Made by a program: the position numbers and the translations under genes. DNA of 61,434 nt from Pseudomonadota bacterium (GTDB taxonomy: Bacteria; Desulfobacterota; Syntrophorhabdia; Syntrophorhabdales; Syntrophorhabdaceae): positions 1-61,434 of the forward strand of contig JAPLKA010000100.1 of the NCBI GenBank assembly GCA_026388315.1. The letters run 5' to 3'. Below, in pieces: positions 17,935 to 27,205 of the stretch. The notes under the pieces are model-generated. The model did not search any database. It saw nothing but the letters and a program-made list of their open reading frames with translations, and was not told the DNA's origin. How positions within the stretch are numbered: the stretch's first letter is position 1; each line of letters starts with the position of its first letter.

Positions 17935-18623
17935 GGTTCACTCCTTTTCTTCAACACTATCTTCCCGAATGGTTTCCTTTGAGAAATTGTTGCAACCTTT
18001 ATCTTGGTCAGTTCGAGCATCCCGAGCACTGTTGCGATTTTTTCAGCGTGCTCTGTTTGTTCTTTTATATTCCACACAAAAAGGCCCGCTGAATCGAGTA
18101 CGGTTTTCAGCATTGCCAATTTTTCTTCCAGTGTGGGTTTAATCTCCCTTATAACTATGAATTTCTCTTCTCTTGTTTTTATCAATTCAAAGAAGATATT
18201 ACAGAGATGGAGTAAATCAAAATCTGTATCGCCGTCGATGGATTTTTGCTCCCTGCAAAAGGTATCCCTGTAGAGCAGAGGAAGACCATCGATCTTTTCT
18301 GCCATACTGCGTATTTTCTCATATTCTATAATTCTTTCAACAAGTTCTTCCCTCGGATCATATTCATTATCTGTCTCATGTGCGGGAAGAAGCATCTTTG
18401 ACTTTATGTAAATGAGGAGCGATGCCATATCAATAAAATCTTCAGCAATTCTCAAATTCATTTTCTGAACAAAGTCCACATATTCAAGAAACCTTTCAGT
18501 GATGAGAGAAAGCGGTATGTCCCAGATGCTTACCTTGTTTTTCTTAATAAGTGTAATTAGGACGGAGAGAGGTCCTTCATAACACTCGATTTTAACTTCC
18601 AGCGAGGGAACCAGAAGACTCAT
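17916..18623 (-). CDS. scpA: segregation and condensation protein A
   Basis: 235 residues, normal for ScpA, the kleisin subunit that bridges SMC heads with ScpB in chromosome condensation. The N-terminal 'FEGPLDLL'-like motif appears as YEGPLSVLITLIKKNKVSI, followed by 'IPLSLITERFLEYV', 'DFIDMASLLIYIKSKMLLP', and a C-terminal winged-helix region 'VATVLGMLELTKIKVAT' (part). scpB is not next to it. Its upstream sequence is the 0.28-kb repeat, so its promoter may lie inside or beyond that repeat. Confidence 0.93.
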   Translation of the reverse strand: MSLLVPSLEVKIECYEGPLSVLITLIKKNKVSIWDIPLSLITERFLEYVDFVQKMNLRIAEDFIDMASLLIYIKSKMLLPAHETDNEYDPREELVERIIEYEKIRSMAEKIDGLPLLYRDTFCREQKSIDGDTDFDLLHLCNIFFELIKTREEKFIVIREIKPTLEEKLAMLKTVLDSAGLFVWNIKEQTEHAEKIATVLGMLELTKIKVATISQRKPFGKIVLKKRSEPWHVQK

Positions 18624-18648
18624 TCCGGCCCCCTGTCCGTTTTTTCGC

Positions 18649-18929
18649 TTTTGTCAAAATCTCTATAATTATTTTGCCGCCCGCTTGCGCTCGACAAGAG
18701 CTGACAAGAGCAGACGAATACTGATGAGCAATCTTTTTGATAGCCGGCGACATTGCCGCCTATCAAATATTCAGCCCTAACGGGCGAATATATTAAATTT
18801 TCACTCTGCCCGAAGGGCATGGAGTATATCGGGTGCCAGGTCGGCAGCCGATATAAAATACCGTCCGGTTTTTGTCTGCGTCCGTCTGCGGCTAATAAAA
18901 AGTTTTTCATATGTTTTCTGACATTACCG
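18649..18929 (-). repeat. 0.28-kb dispersed repeat, copy 2
   Basis: Reverse complement of the element at 7543-7825, with roughly nine in ten bases matching by eye. It fills the whole gap between scpA and the DHH-CBS-CCA gene. Its outer edge (AATGTCAGAAAACATATGA in the leftward direction) supplies the last codons VMSENI and the stop of that gene. The element therefore appears to have inserted at, and re-written, the gene's 3' end. Confidence 0.8.
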
Positions 18930-21597
18930 TTTTTTCAGGGCTATGACTTTTCTCAATAATAATGCCATGTTTTGTAATGTAATCTTTAATAAAGCCTGCC
19001 TCATCATCTTTTGTTTTTAAGTTCAAATCTATTTTTGCCTCTTTCAAATGGTCCAGAATCTCTTTATATACGGGGCCCTCCTTAATATCCATATGCTTGA
19101 GATCGATCCCCGTGAGGAGGGGCTTACAGGAATCTTTATAGGTAATATAGTTCGATATGGATTTTTTTATCTCTTCCGATCTTGTTTTTGACATGATGAA
19201 AAGTTTTGCCTCTAAGGAAAGGGGTTCAAGCTGTTTGTAAATTTCGCTCTTTTTCATCATCTGCAGACCGATGGCAAATTTGAGCATTGTTTCTCCTATA
19301 TGTTTTACATTTTCAACGAGCTGTTTTTTGAAAGTCTCCGTCGTTTCTGTTTTTCTGCAAAACTCAAGGACATCCTCTTCTTTCACGTGGTCTACGAGTC
19401 CCAGGATATAGAACTGGATACTGTCGCACGGTTTTCCGCTATAGAGCAATTCATACCATTTCAGCACATTGTGCATATTAATGAACAACCTTTCCTTCTC
19501 TTTATCGAATGCGAGGGTAGGGTATATGAACCGGAGCAGGTCAAGTTCCTGCAATCTTTTAAGAATTTTTTCAGGGCTGTCTTCCATAAGGGTGAGGGTA
19601 AGCTCGGTCCAGATCCTTTTACCCTTTATCTTTGAGAGAAAGTTCATCTTTATCGCATTCTTTATGAGATTAAGCGTATGTTTTCCGATGTGAAAACCGA
19701 ATCTGTGTTCAAACCTTATCGCCCTGAAAACCCTTGTAGGGTCTTCAACAAAGCTCAGACTGTGCAGTACTCTGATAGCCCTCTCCTTTATGTCTCTCTG
19801 AGCACCGAAGAAGTCGATTAACTGTCCGAAGGTATTTTTGTTGAGGGCTATAGCAAGGGTGTTTATGGTAAAGTCCCTCCGGTGCAAATCAAGTTTGAGT
19901 GAGCTGTGTTCCACTGTCGGGAGCGCTGCCGGCGCTTTATAATATTCGAGCCGGGCCGTTGCAATATCAATCTTGAAGCCGTCCGGATAGATTACCTTTG
20001 CCGTTGCGAACTCTTTGTGCGGTCTCACTTTCACCTTGAATATCTCTGACATCTTTTCGGCAAATATGATTCCATCACCTTCGATGACAATATCGATATC
20101 ATTATTCTCATTACGTAAAAGGAGGTCTCTTACAAACCCCCCCACAAGGTAGGCATGATACCCCATCTTATCGGCGAGGCTCCCGATTTCAATGAGTTTT
20201 TTCAATGTTTCCCTGTCTAACCTTTCTTCCATGAGTTTCTTTACGCTTTTCCGTTTTTTATACATATCGTGAAACTCAAGCTTGCCAACGACTGCCTTGG
20301 TGATTTCATCCTCTAATATTCTCAGGAGGTCTGTTCTGGTAATTGCGCCTACCAGCTTCCCTTCTCTTGTAACAGGCAGGAATCTCTGATTATTCCCGAT
20401 AAGAAATTCCTTTACCTTTTCGATAGAGTCCTCCGGTTTGACCGTTGAAGACTCGGTAGACATGTATTCCCGCACAGGTATGTTTTCCAGTTTGTGGAAC
20501 GCTGCCTTTTCAACAATCTGTTTTGTAATCACGCCCACAACCTTTTCATTTGACACGACGGGCAGGGCGTTTATGTTGTATTTGACCATAATGCTCTTTG
20601 CTTCAGCGATGGGGCATTCGGCATCAATTGATTTCACAGGGAAGAACATGATGTCCCTTGCCTTCCAGGGAGGTGTGATATTGTATTTAAGAAGCCGTAT
20701 AAGCTTATCCTTAGCTTCGATGATGGTCATGTCCTTCACTGTAGAAGAGGCAGCCTCCTTGTGGCCCCCGCCTCCGAATAAAGAAAGGATATGCCCTACA
20801 TCAACTTCTGTTATTCTGCTTCTCCCGATCATATATACCCTGTCTTCCATCCTGAAAAGGGCAAAGACGACATTGATGTTTTCCATATCCCTGAATTTAT
20901 GAACCACCACCGCAAGGTCACCTACATATTCTTCTGTTGAGCCCTCAGTGATCACTATGTCTATGCCGTTTATATTATAGATGGAGGCGTTGCTGATGAG
21001 GTCATTCAGAAGGAATACCTGTTCCGGTGTCAATTCTTTTACGAGCATATCTGAAACGATATTTACGTTTGCACCCTTTGAGAGCAGGAAGGATGCGGCT
21101 GCGAAATCTTCGATTGTGGTGGAAGGGAAAAGAAAGCTTCCCGTTTCTTCATATATGCCGAGCATAATCACCGTTGCTTCTTCCGGGGATATGGTAAGAT
21201 TACGCTCCTTAATTATGGATATGAGAATTGATACTGTTGCACCTGCATGTCTTATAAATTCTACATCCCCTTTGATATCGTCACTGGTCGAGGGATGATG
21301 GTCATATATGTGGATTTTGGCCTTTCCTGCCTCCACAACCTTTGCGAATTCCCCGATCCTTCTCTTTTGCCTGGTATCGACAAGTATAAGCGTATCAATT
21401 GCGTTATAATCTATGCGCTTCGTTTTTTCGATATCAAATATATAGAGGGTGGAGTGAATGAGAAATTCTCTCAGGGTTTTTTCCTGTGAGCCGGGAAATG
21501 CAAGGATCGCATCCGGGTATAGTTTCTTCGCAGCAACCATGGAGGAGAGGGAATCGAAGTCAGCGTTGTTGTGGGAGGTGATAACCTTCATGACCAA
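18907..21597 (-). CDS. DHH phosphoesterase / CBS / tRNA nucleotidyltransferase fusion
   Basis: 896 residues. Residues 1-300 are a DHH/DHHA1 phosphoesterase (HNNADFDSLSSM, 'IYDHHPSTSDD', 'LFGGGGHKEAASSTV'). About 310-440 are two CBS domains that usually bind adenylates ('ALPVVSNEKVVGVITKQ', 'RFLPVTREGKLVGAITRTDL'). About 470-880 are a class II poly(A) polymerase/CCA-enzyme (AYLVGGFVRDLLLRNENND with the catalytic DID, then 'RRDFTINTLAIALN' and 'VEDPTRVFRAIRFEHRFG'). Such fusions in Aquifex and deltaproteobacteria include A-adding tRNA nucleotidyltransferases. It probably completes or repairs tRNA 3' ends, with adenylate sensing by the CBS pair. The last codons come from repeat sequence. Confidence 0.93.
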   Translation of the reverse strand: MVMKVITSHNNADFDSLSSMVAAKKLYPDAILAFPGSQEKTLREFLIHSTLYIFDIEKTKRIDYNAIDTLILVDTRQKRRIGEFAKVVEAGKAKIHIYDHHPSTSDDIKGDVEFIRHAGATVSILISIIKERNLTISPEEATVIMLGIYEETGSFLFPSTTIEDFAAASFLLSKGANVNIVSDMLVKELTPEQVFLLNDLISNASIYNINGIDIVITEGSTEEYVGDLAVVVHKFRDMENINVVFALFRMEDRVYMIGRSRITEVDVGHILSLFGGGGHKEAASSTVKDMTIIEAKDKLIRLLKYNITPPWKARDIMFFPVKSIDAECPIAEAKSIMVKYNINALPVVSNEKVVGVITKQIVEKAAFHKLENIPVREYMSTESSTVKPEDSIEKVKEFLIGNNQRFLPVTREGKLVGAITRTDLLRILEDEITKAVVGKLEFHDMYKKRKSVKKLMEERLDRETLKKLIEIGSLADKMGYHAYLVGGFVRDLLLRNENNDIDIVIEGDGIIFAEKMSEIFKVKVRPHKEFATAKVIYPDGFKIDIATARLEYYKAPAALPTVEHSSLKLDLHRRDFTINTLAIALNKNTFGQLIDFFGAQRDIKERAIRVLHSLSFVEDPTRVFRAIRFEHRFGFHIGKHTLNLIKNAIKMNFLSKIKGKRIWTELTLTLMEDSPEKILKRLQELDLLRFIYPTLAFDKEKERLFINMHNVLKWYELLYSGKPCDSIQFYILGLVDHVKEEDVLEFCRKTETTETFKKQLVENVKHIGETMLKFAIGLQMMKKSEIYKQLEPLSLEAKLFIMSKTRSEEIKKSISNYITYKDSCKPLLTGIDLKHMDIKEGPVYKEILDHLKEAKIDLNLKTKDDEAGFIKDYITKHGIIIEKSHSPEKTVMSENI

Positions 21598-22469
21598 TAT
21601 TATTAGTTATTGGCGTCGATTATGCAAGAACGAAATTTAATATAACGCATACCGGTCAACCATCAAACCATCATGGTGCCGTGCTACTCTATTTCACTGG
21701 GGTTTGGTCCGACCCCAACCGGATACCGGATGTAAGGAAATGTTCCCTTCCACTCATCAGCTCCACATTTTTGACCCGTTCTACCGGCTCAATTCGCTTG
21801 ATGTGCAAGGGCGGAGGCTACCCGAAGATGTTCATACCTGCACATCACCCCTTTCGGGGACGCTCGTTTTCGCCAAGACGGGTGGCCCCCCAAAAAATGT
21901 TCCGATATTCGTTCCAGGGATACATTTCCTTAACAACAACCACCAAGACTGGGGAATTGCGAATATCGGATTGCGTAACCTAAGTTACAAATTGCCCCCA
22001 ATACAGCACTTTAAGCCCAAAAAGTGGATTAAGTATTGATGGATTAAGGGGTAAGGGTTAGAAGATAATCCATAATCCCTACTCCATAATCCAGTATCCT
22101 CAAGAGTGCGGGTTTTTCCTGTCTAATGTCAAGAATAAAGATTTGACCCCAGCCAGTTTCTCTGAAAAAGTGAAATCTCGTAAAATGGTTCCTATATTGA
22201 CTTTACGAAGATTTTAGAAGTGGTCGCAACTGTTGCGGCAAATCTCTCCGTGGCGGTGACGGAAACCGTTTCCGTCTGAGTAATTCAGGTAAATAAGTGA
22301 TTGAGTAATTAAGTGATTAAGTGATTAACTGCTTTCGGGTCACCCCGGTTCTCAATCGGACGTCCCACGATCACCCTCTCCGCTATTCGCTCTACGTTGT
22401 ATATCTTTACTTTCGCAATTGCTTTATTTAGATGTGAGGAAAGAAAATGCTTGCAATATCTCGATTAAA
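21598..22469. other. gene-free region left of the defence cassette
   Basis: About 0.9 kb without a convincing gene. It holds the leftward promoter-like pair at 21639-21666, small stem-loops around 21850-21890 (CCCCTTTCGGGG), runs of AAGTGATTAAGTGATT at about 22298-22325, and a hairpin GACGGAAA-CCG-TTTCCGTC at 22258-22276. Open frames over 21681-22039 look random. It resembles decayed mobile DNA at an island boundary. Confidence 0.5.
21639..21666 (-). promoter_or_regulatory. possible promoter for the DHH-CBS-CCA gene
   Basis: On the minus strand TTGATG (21666-21661), 16 bp, TATATT (21644-21639), giving a leader of about 35 nt. The match is moderate and no clear ribosome binding site follows. 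Confidence 0.4.
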
Positions 22470-22607
22470 TTAGGAAAATAAAGTATTCAATTCATCATGC
22501 CAGGTCAGAAAGGCGCATAATGCGCAATGTGTGTAAGGGGGGCAACGATCTATCAAGTTATCAAGCGTATAATTTCCAATCGGAGGCAAAGAGATATTGA
22601 AGGACAT
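22470..22607 (-). CDS. possible 45-aa Cys-containing ORF downstream of the receiver gene
   Basis: A short minus-strand frame starts with MSFNISLPPIGNYTLDN and continues with CPPYTHCALCAFLTWHDELN. Three cysteines and a histidine are close together, as in a small metal site. Its frame is open upstream into the receiver gene. I do not recognise a family, and no strong ribosome binding site is seen. It could be the remnant of a longer gene or chance. Confidence 0.25.
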   Translation of the reverse strand: MSFNISLPPIGNYTLDNLIDRCPPYTHCALCAFLTWHDELNTLFS

Positions 22608-22635
22608 GCCCGTCCCATGGGCTATTCCCATAAAA

Positions 22636-24315
22636 TTACGTTGACTCTGATCCTTTAAATTCATGTAAATTGGCAATTGTTATTCCTACCCTGCCGGCAT
22701 TGCCGAATGCGAAATTTGCTACTCTTTGTGTATAATTTTCTTTCTGAGTACACAGAAAATCTATCTGAATATTTTGCTGTTTGTATTTAACCTTTAAAGG
22801 TTTCTTAAGATTTAATCTTGCAGAATCAATATGTAAACTGAAAGGCTTGCCTTCCCATTCTATGCACAAAACGCCATCGTTGGGGCCATTAATGAAAGAT
22901 TGAAAACCGTCTTCACCTGTCAAAAGTCCGCTCTTTAAATTCTTTTCTTTACCAGCAACGAAAAGAAAATGATTTTTGATCTTCTCGGGACGAAAGCAAT
23001 CACAATGGGAGGTAATACAGAGCAAATAGGGAATATCAAGACACGATGTCTTAAAAATATCTCCAAAACGTAAAGAAGACGGCGGTTTCGGTTCCCAATT
23101 GAGAATTGAATATCGTTTGTTTAAACGCGCCAAATCATTCTTAATATTATTACCTTTATCTTCTTTGATTTTATTAAGTTGTTGCTCAAAATTAATTTTT
23201 GTTTTATAACTTTCGATAACTTTCAGTGTTTCGGGAGTATGCGCATGCCAATCCCCGACAACCTGAGAATTCCAAATATCTTTCATAAAAAATGAAAATT
23301 GCTCACCAGAATCGCCATTCCCTTCCACGCAAGTTTGGTGATAAAAAAAGGCATCCTCATTGATAGCATTAAGTTCGCGACCTAGATTTTTTGCTTTATC
23401 TCTAAAATGATTTCTAAACTCAAGCCCCAATAGCGATACGAAATTATTGGGCCTATTATAAATGGCCTTCGATAAGATGGAATATAGTTGGTCAGGTTTA
23501 ACGGGGGCGGTCCCTGTTTTCTGAAAAATATGGACCAGTGCGTTGTTTATAAGGAAAGAATAAGGACACTCAGAGCTTTGTACGGGTAAAATACGATTAT
23601 CTTGTTTTTTCTTTCCAGATTTAAGATATTTCTGATTTCCAAGTACAAAGTAAGTCAATATATCTTTCAATTCAGGTCGTTTAAAAAACTCATTGCCAGC
23701 ACTTTCAATGGCAGACTTTGCATTTTGACCGAATTTTTCGTGGATGCCTCTCTTAATCTCTTTTAATAGTTCCTTTTCCTTGAGCGGCTGTTTGATCAAT
23801 TCAAGAATTTTCTCGGCTATTTTAACAAAAACATTTTCGTCGAAGTCCTCGATCCTTTCTTCAAGCGTATCAATAAAACTATCGATCGCCTCTTTTATAA
23901 TGTTTTGTTGAGCCTGAGAATACCAAAAATAAGAGAATACGTTTTGAGCTACTTCATCAAGATTTGGAACATGAGTATAAATACAAATGAATGGCAATCC
24001 TGACTCTTGGACTGCCTGATCAAGAATACGAAGGGCGCTTTTAAATTTAATCCCCCCTTTGTTGAGTTCCCAATCGAGGATCAACAGGTCTTTTTTCCCT
24101 AAGTTTAGTTTTTGTTCCTTTTCCCATTTTCTTTTGTTTGAAAATCTGGCAAGCTCCAGAGAACAGCCAGCTTTCCTGAAGGAGGAAAAAAGCTCTTTTG
24201 AAATTTCTTTGTTCCCTCTTTGCTTTGTATAGGGTTCAACGAATTCGTCATCGATCGCATAAGCTGTCCTAATAGAGTTCCTTACAATTTTTTCCGCAAC
24301 AAGTTCAAAGCTCAT
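22636..24315 (-). CDS. receiver-domain-like protein of a methylation-linked conflict system
   Basis: 559 residues. The first 130 read as a CheY-like receiver: 'TAYAIDDEF' with D22/D23 for the acidic pocket, 'KKDLLILDWELN' with D81 in the phospho-acceptor position, and 'LPFICIYTHVP' with T114. The usual switch Lys is not evident. The remaining 430 residues match nothing I can name; they contain a 'YLLCITSHCDCFRPEKI' block and end in a mixed region. There are no membrane spans or DNA-binding motif. The start overlaps the GHKL gene by 11 bp, so it is coupled to a kinase-like partner. Likely an output or effector protein. AT-rich codon use differs from neighbouring core genes. Confidence 0.8.
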   Translation of the reverse strand: MSFELVAEKIVRNSIRTAYAIDDEFVEPYTKQRGNKEISKELFSSFRKAGCSLELARFSNKRKWEKEQKLNLGKKDLLILDWELNKGGIKFKSALRILDQAVQESGLPFICIYTHVPNLDEVAQNVFSYFWYSQAQQNIIKEAIDSFIDTLEERIEDFDENVFVKIAEKILELIKQPLKEKELLKEIKRGIHEKFGQNAKSAIESAGNEFFKRPELKDILTYFVLGNQKYLKSGKKKQDNRILPVQSSECPYSFLINNALVHIFQKTGTAPVKPDQLYSILSKAIYNRPNNFVSLLGLEFRNHFRDKAKNLGRELNAINEDAFFYHQTCVEGNGDSGEQFSFFMKDIWNSQVVGDWHAHTPETLKVIESYKTKINFEQQLNKIKEDKGNNIKNDLARLNKRYSILNWEPKPPSSLRFGDIFKTSCLDIPYLLCITSHCDCFRPEKIKNHFLFVAGKEKNLKSGLLTGEDGFQSFINGPNDGVLCIEWEGKPFSLHIDSARLNLKKPLKVKYKQQNIQIDFLCTQKENYTQRVANFAFGNAGRVGITIANLHEFKGSEST

Positions 24316-27205
24316 TATCGGTCTCCTCGTATGGTTCGATTATAAAACAGGCCCCCCCAAGTTTATTTAAGGTCCTATCATTTGTTGCATATATTTCATA
24401 TCCGATCGTATGTAAGTTTGTTTTGGCCAAATACAGTCCGATTCCTCGACCTCCCGGGCGTCTTGAAAAAAACAACGTGAAAATGTCTTCGAGGTATACG
24501 TCCTCTATTTTGGCACCCGAATTAAGAATAAGTATTTTTCCATCCTTCATACGTATTTCTATTTTTCTTTCTTTTACAGGAAGAAGCCAATACAGGGCAT
24601 TATTAATTACATTAATAAATACGGGCTTGATCACCGATTCGAATGTAAAGAATTTGTACTCATTAAATGCGTTATCAGTAGAAAAATTTATTCTATGCCT
24701 TCTAAACCGTGCGCTGAAAAACTTTTTTAGATAATCGCTGATTTCGGAACCCATTATTTCGGTTCTCGTTCTTCGTGAGGTTCTATAAAGTGGTGTGAGC
24801 AACTGGTGATTGGTTTCAAGATGATCAAATGCTTGCCTTAGCTGATTATAGTTATATTTAACATCTGGATTCCTATCCGAAAATTGCTTGAAGAATTTAA
24901 TGGCCTGATCCACTTCTGCATATAACACATTGAATTGATGATCAATTATTTCAATTGCCATACCCAATTGAGACAGCTCATGCATGGCTTCGACTTTCTT
25001 CTCTATCTTTTCATATTCTTCTTTGTACCAACCGACCAATGCATCATCATCTATTTCAGTGTCCAACCCTTCTAAATGATCCGTTAAGTTCCCGTACTTA
25101 TTCTGGATATCGTTTAGATACTCGTTGTAAAGGCTATCCAAACGAGATAGCAACGCATTGTAGTCAGTATCCTCATTATCATCACTACTGAATTTTCCTG
25201 AATCATATGAAAACGCCCCGGATACGTCGTTGATATCAAACTTTATTTTATCAATAAGCGGTTCAATCGAATTTTCGATGCGCTTTTTATAGCGCAGTAA
25301 AGTGCTTGTAAGGTCGGATTGATAGCTTTTCAACCTTCGTGTAAACTCGCTTTCCAAATTATCCTGTGAAAAATTCTTCTGTAATTCAGCTATGAGTTCA
25401 TCACATTTATCGACCAACCCCATTGCCGAAGCAAACTTTTCCCTATAGTCGGCATATCGTTCCTTGAGCGAATCGGTAAGGGAAATTCTGGCAGGCTTGC
25501 TCAATCTTAACTTCCCGATCAACATTTTATTGTTTCTAATTTCGGCAACAAGTCTCGCTGCATCGCTATACGCTATTCTCGGTTGATGCATATCCGTCTT
25601 CAAGCGCTCGTACAAGCTTTCCGTCTGTGTCTTCAACTGTACTACATTGGCTGAATATTCCCTAAGTTCCCTTTTAAATTTCGTAATGCTTTGTTTGCTT
25701 TTCTTTTTTTCGGCGGCAAGAATTCTTGCATTTATCTTTTTGATCTCTTCAAGTTGCTCCTCGCGAGAAGTGGGAAGCTCACCCGGATTAACGGTGCGAA
25801 AGTAACGAACTGACAAATCGGTAAAGAATTCCTTCAGATCCCTTCTAAATTCTCGATCGGCTCTGTTTGCAATGAATCCTTCTCGCCCTGCCTTATCTAT
25901 GAGGTCAGGATTTCTTTCTCGCGATATTTCGATATAGCCGAATAAACGCCTATGGCTGAATTGATAATAGGTTGCACTACGCGATCTACGTTCTTCGAAT
26001 TCCAGAAAATCATACTCCGTCCTTCCGTAGGGCAGAACTCTGAATCCGTCACGATAGATATATATACCACCGAATTGCATGCCCTTACGAGTAAGTATGT
26101 CAAATTGTTCTCTTGGTAGCTTAGTATTTTTTGCATCTCCTTCTATGAATCCGAACTCGATTGTAAGCGGACCATACGGTGTTTTGCCGGGAGGTCTGTT
26201 AGGACGAAAAAATACTTCGAAATTCTGATTAAATACCTGAAGTCTGCCTTTAAATTCTCCTTCCGAATTAAAGTTACCGGAGAGCCAATGATCGGCCGCA
26301 AACATATCATCGTGAGTAAAAAACAATGATTTCGAAATTAGATCATATGACCCCGTATCCGAGTGGATATTAAAAGATGCTTGAAAAAGCTGTTGTTCTC
26401 CCTTGAAGGCATTTGTGATACCGTTCAGCGAGGAACGCAGGTATTTAACGGTGCCGTCGACATCGCTAGACCAGGCTCCTTCGATGCTCAATTCCAGAAG
26501 CTGTGGATGAGGATCGAATATGATGAACATCGTACCGTGAAAATCATCATCAAAAAAACCGAAGAGTCGATCTTCCAGAATAAATTCAGGAAACCGGACT
26601 GTTTTTAGAGTCCTTCTGATAGTCAAGGCGAGATCGGTATGTTCTTCCCACGTATCCGAATTCAAATTTTCTTCAAAATCACTTAATAGTGCATTCAAGG
26701 AATCCTTTATGGGAGCATTTCGATTGAGGGTTCTTATCGGAATATCCAGATCTTCAAGGTATAAATTATAATTACTCAAAATGCGCCAATCTACGAAGAG
26801 CATCATGCAAGGATGGCTTTTCTTTTTTGTCAACATCAGCATCGGTGATCCGAGATAGGCTACTGATAAACGACCAATTCCTTTCTCGCCGAGTGGGATT
26901 CTGGGTGGCTTACCGAGCCGGTCGTTTTCAGTTAATTCTTGGGCTCCTCGGGCTTTCGACTCGGTTCCCAGAACAATCCATTTATCAAGGAGATCTTCTT
27001 TGGACATACCGGTACCATCATCGGAAAGCGTAAAGATTGGAGACCCCAGTCCTTTGTAACCTTCCCTGTATAAATCGCATGACAGAGTGTCGGCATATGC
27101 ATCATAGCCGTTTTTCCAAAGTTCCGTTATGGCGGTAGGCAGATCGGCTATTTGACCCTGACCCAAATGATCTACCGCTCGCGCTTTGGTTCTAAATTTT
27201 GCCAT
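24305..27205 (-). CDS. MORC-like GHKL ATPase with C-terminal histidine-kinase-like module
   Basis: 966 residues. The N-terminal GHKL ATPase has an intact N box (TELWKNGYDAYA, E28/N32/D35), G1 (LSDDGTGMSKED, D63) and G2 (LGEKGIGRLS), with 'KWIVLGTESK' between, as in MutL/MORC/Hsp90-type ATPases. Residues about 450-740 are charged coiled coil. Then comes an H-box-like helix 'MAIEIIDHQFNVLYAEV' (H756) and a second HATPase (VINNALYWL, N869; LNSGAKIED in place of DxGxGI; GGRGIGLYLAK, 918-928). Prokaryotic MORC-type ATPases are known from restriction-modification loci. It overlaps dcm by 14 bp and the receiver gene by 11 bp. It probably senses DNA and signals to the receiver protein; that is inference. 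Confidence 0.85.
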   Translation of the reverse strand: MAKFRTKARAVDHLGQGQIADLPTAITELWKNGYDAYADTLSCDLYREGYKGLGSPIFTLSDDGTGMSKEDLLDKWIVLGTESKARGAQELTENDRLGKPPRIPLGEKGIGRLSVAYLGSPMLMLTKKKSHPCMMLFVDWRILSNYNLYLEDLDIPIRTLNRNAPIKDSLNALLSDFEENLNSDTWEEHTDLALTIRRTLKTVRFPEFILEDRLFGFFDDDFHGTMFIIFDPHPQLLELSIEGAWSSDVDGTVKYLRSSLNGITNAFKGEQQLFQASFNIHSDTGSYDLISKSLFFTHDDMFAADHWLSGNFNSEGEFKGRLQVFNQNFEVFFRPNRPPGKTPYGPLTIEFGFIEGDAKNTKLPREQFDILTRKGMQFGGIYIYRDGFRVLPYGRTEYDFLEFEERRSRSATYYQFSHRRLFGYIEISRERNPDLIDKAGREGFIANRADREFRRDLKEFFTDLSVRYFRTVNPGELPTSREEQLEEIKKINARILAAEKKKSKQSITKFKRELREYSANVVQLKTQTESLYERLKTDMHQPRIAYSDAARLVAEIRNNKMLIGKLRLSKPARISLTDSLKERYADYREKFASAMGLVDKCDELIAELQKNFSQDNLESEFTRRLKSYQSDLTSTLLRYKKRIENSIEPLIDKIKFDINDVSGAFSYDSGKFSSDDNEDTDYNALLSRLDSLYNEYLNDIQNKYGNLTDHLEGLDTEIDDDALVGWYKEEYEKIEKKVEAMHELSQLGMAIEIIDHQFNVLYAEVDQAIKFFKQFSDRNPDVKYNYNQLRQAFDHLETNHQLLTPLYRTSRRTRTEIMGSEISDYLKKFFSARFRRHRINFSTDNAFNEYKFFTFESVIKPVFINVINNALYWLLPVKERKIEIRMKDGKILILNSGAKIEDVYLEDIFTLFFSRRPGGRGIGLYLAKTNLHTIGYEIYATNDRTLNKLGGACFIIEPYEETDNEL

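Noticed and set aside
21681-22039. Overlapping 100- and 111-codon frames as an accessory gene
   Set aside because: No ribosome binding site, odd composition and no recognisable domain; they cross stem-loop-rich DNA.
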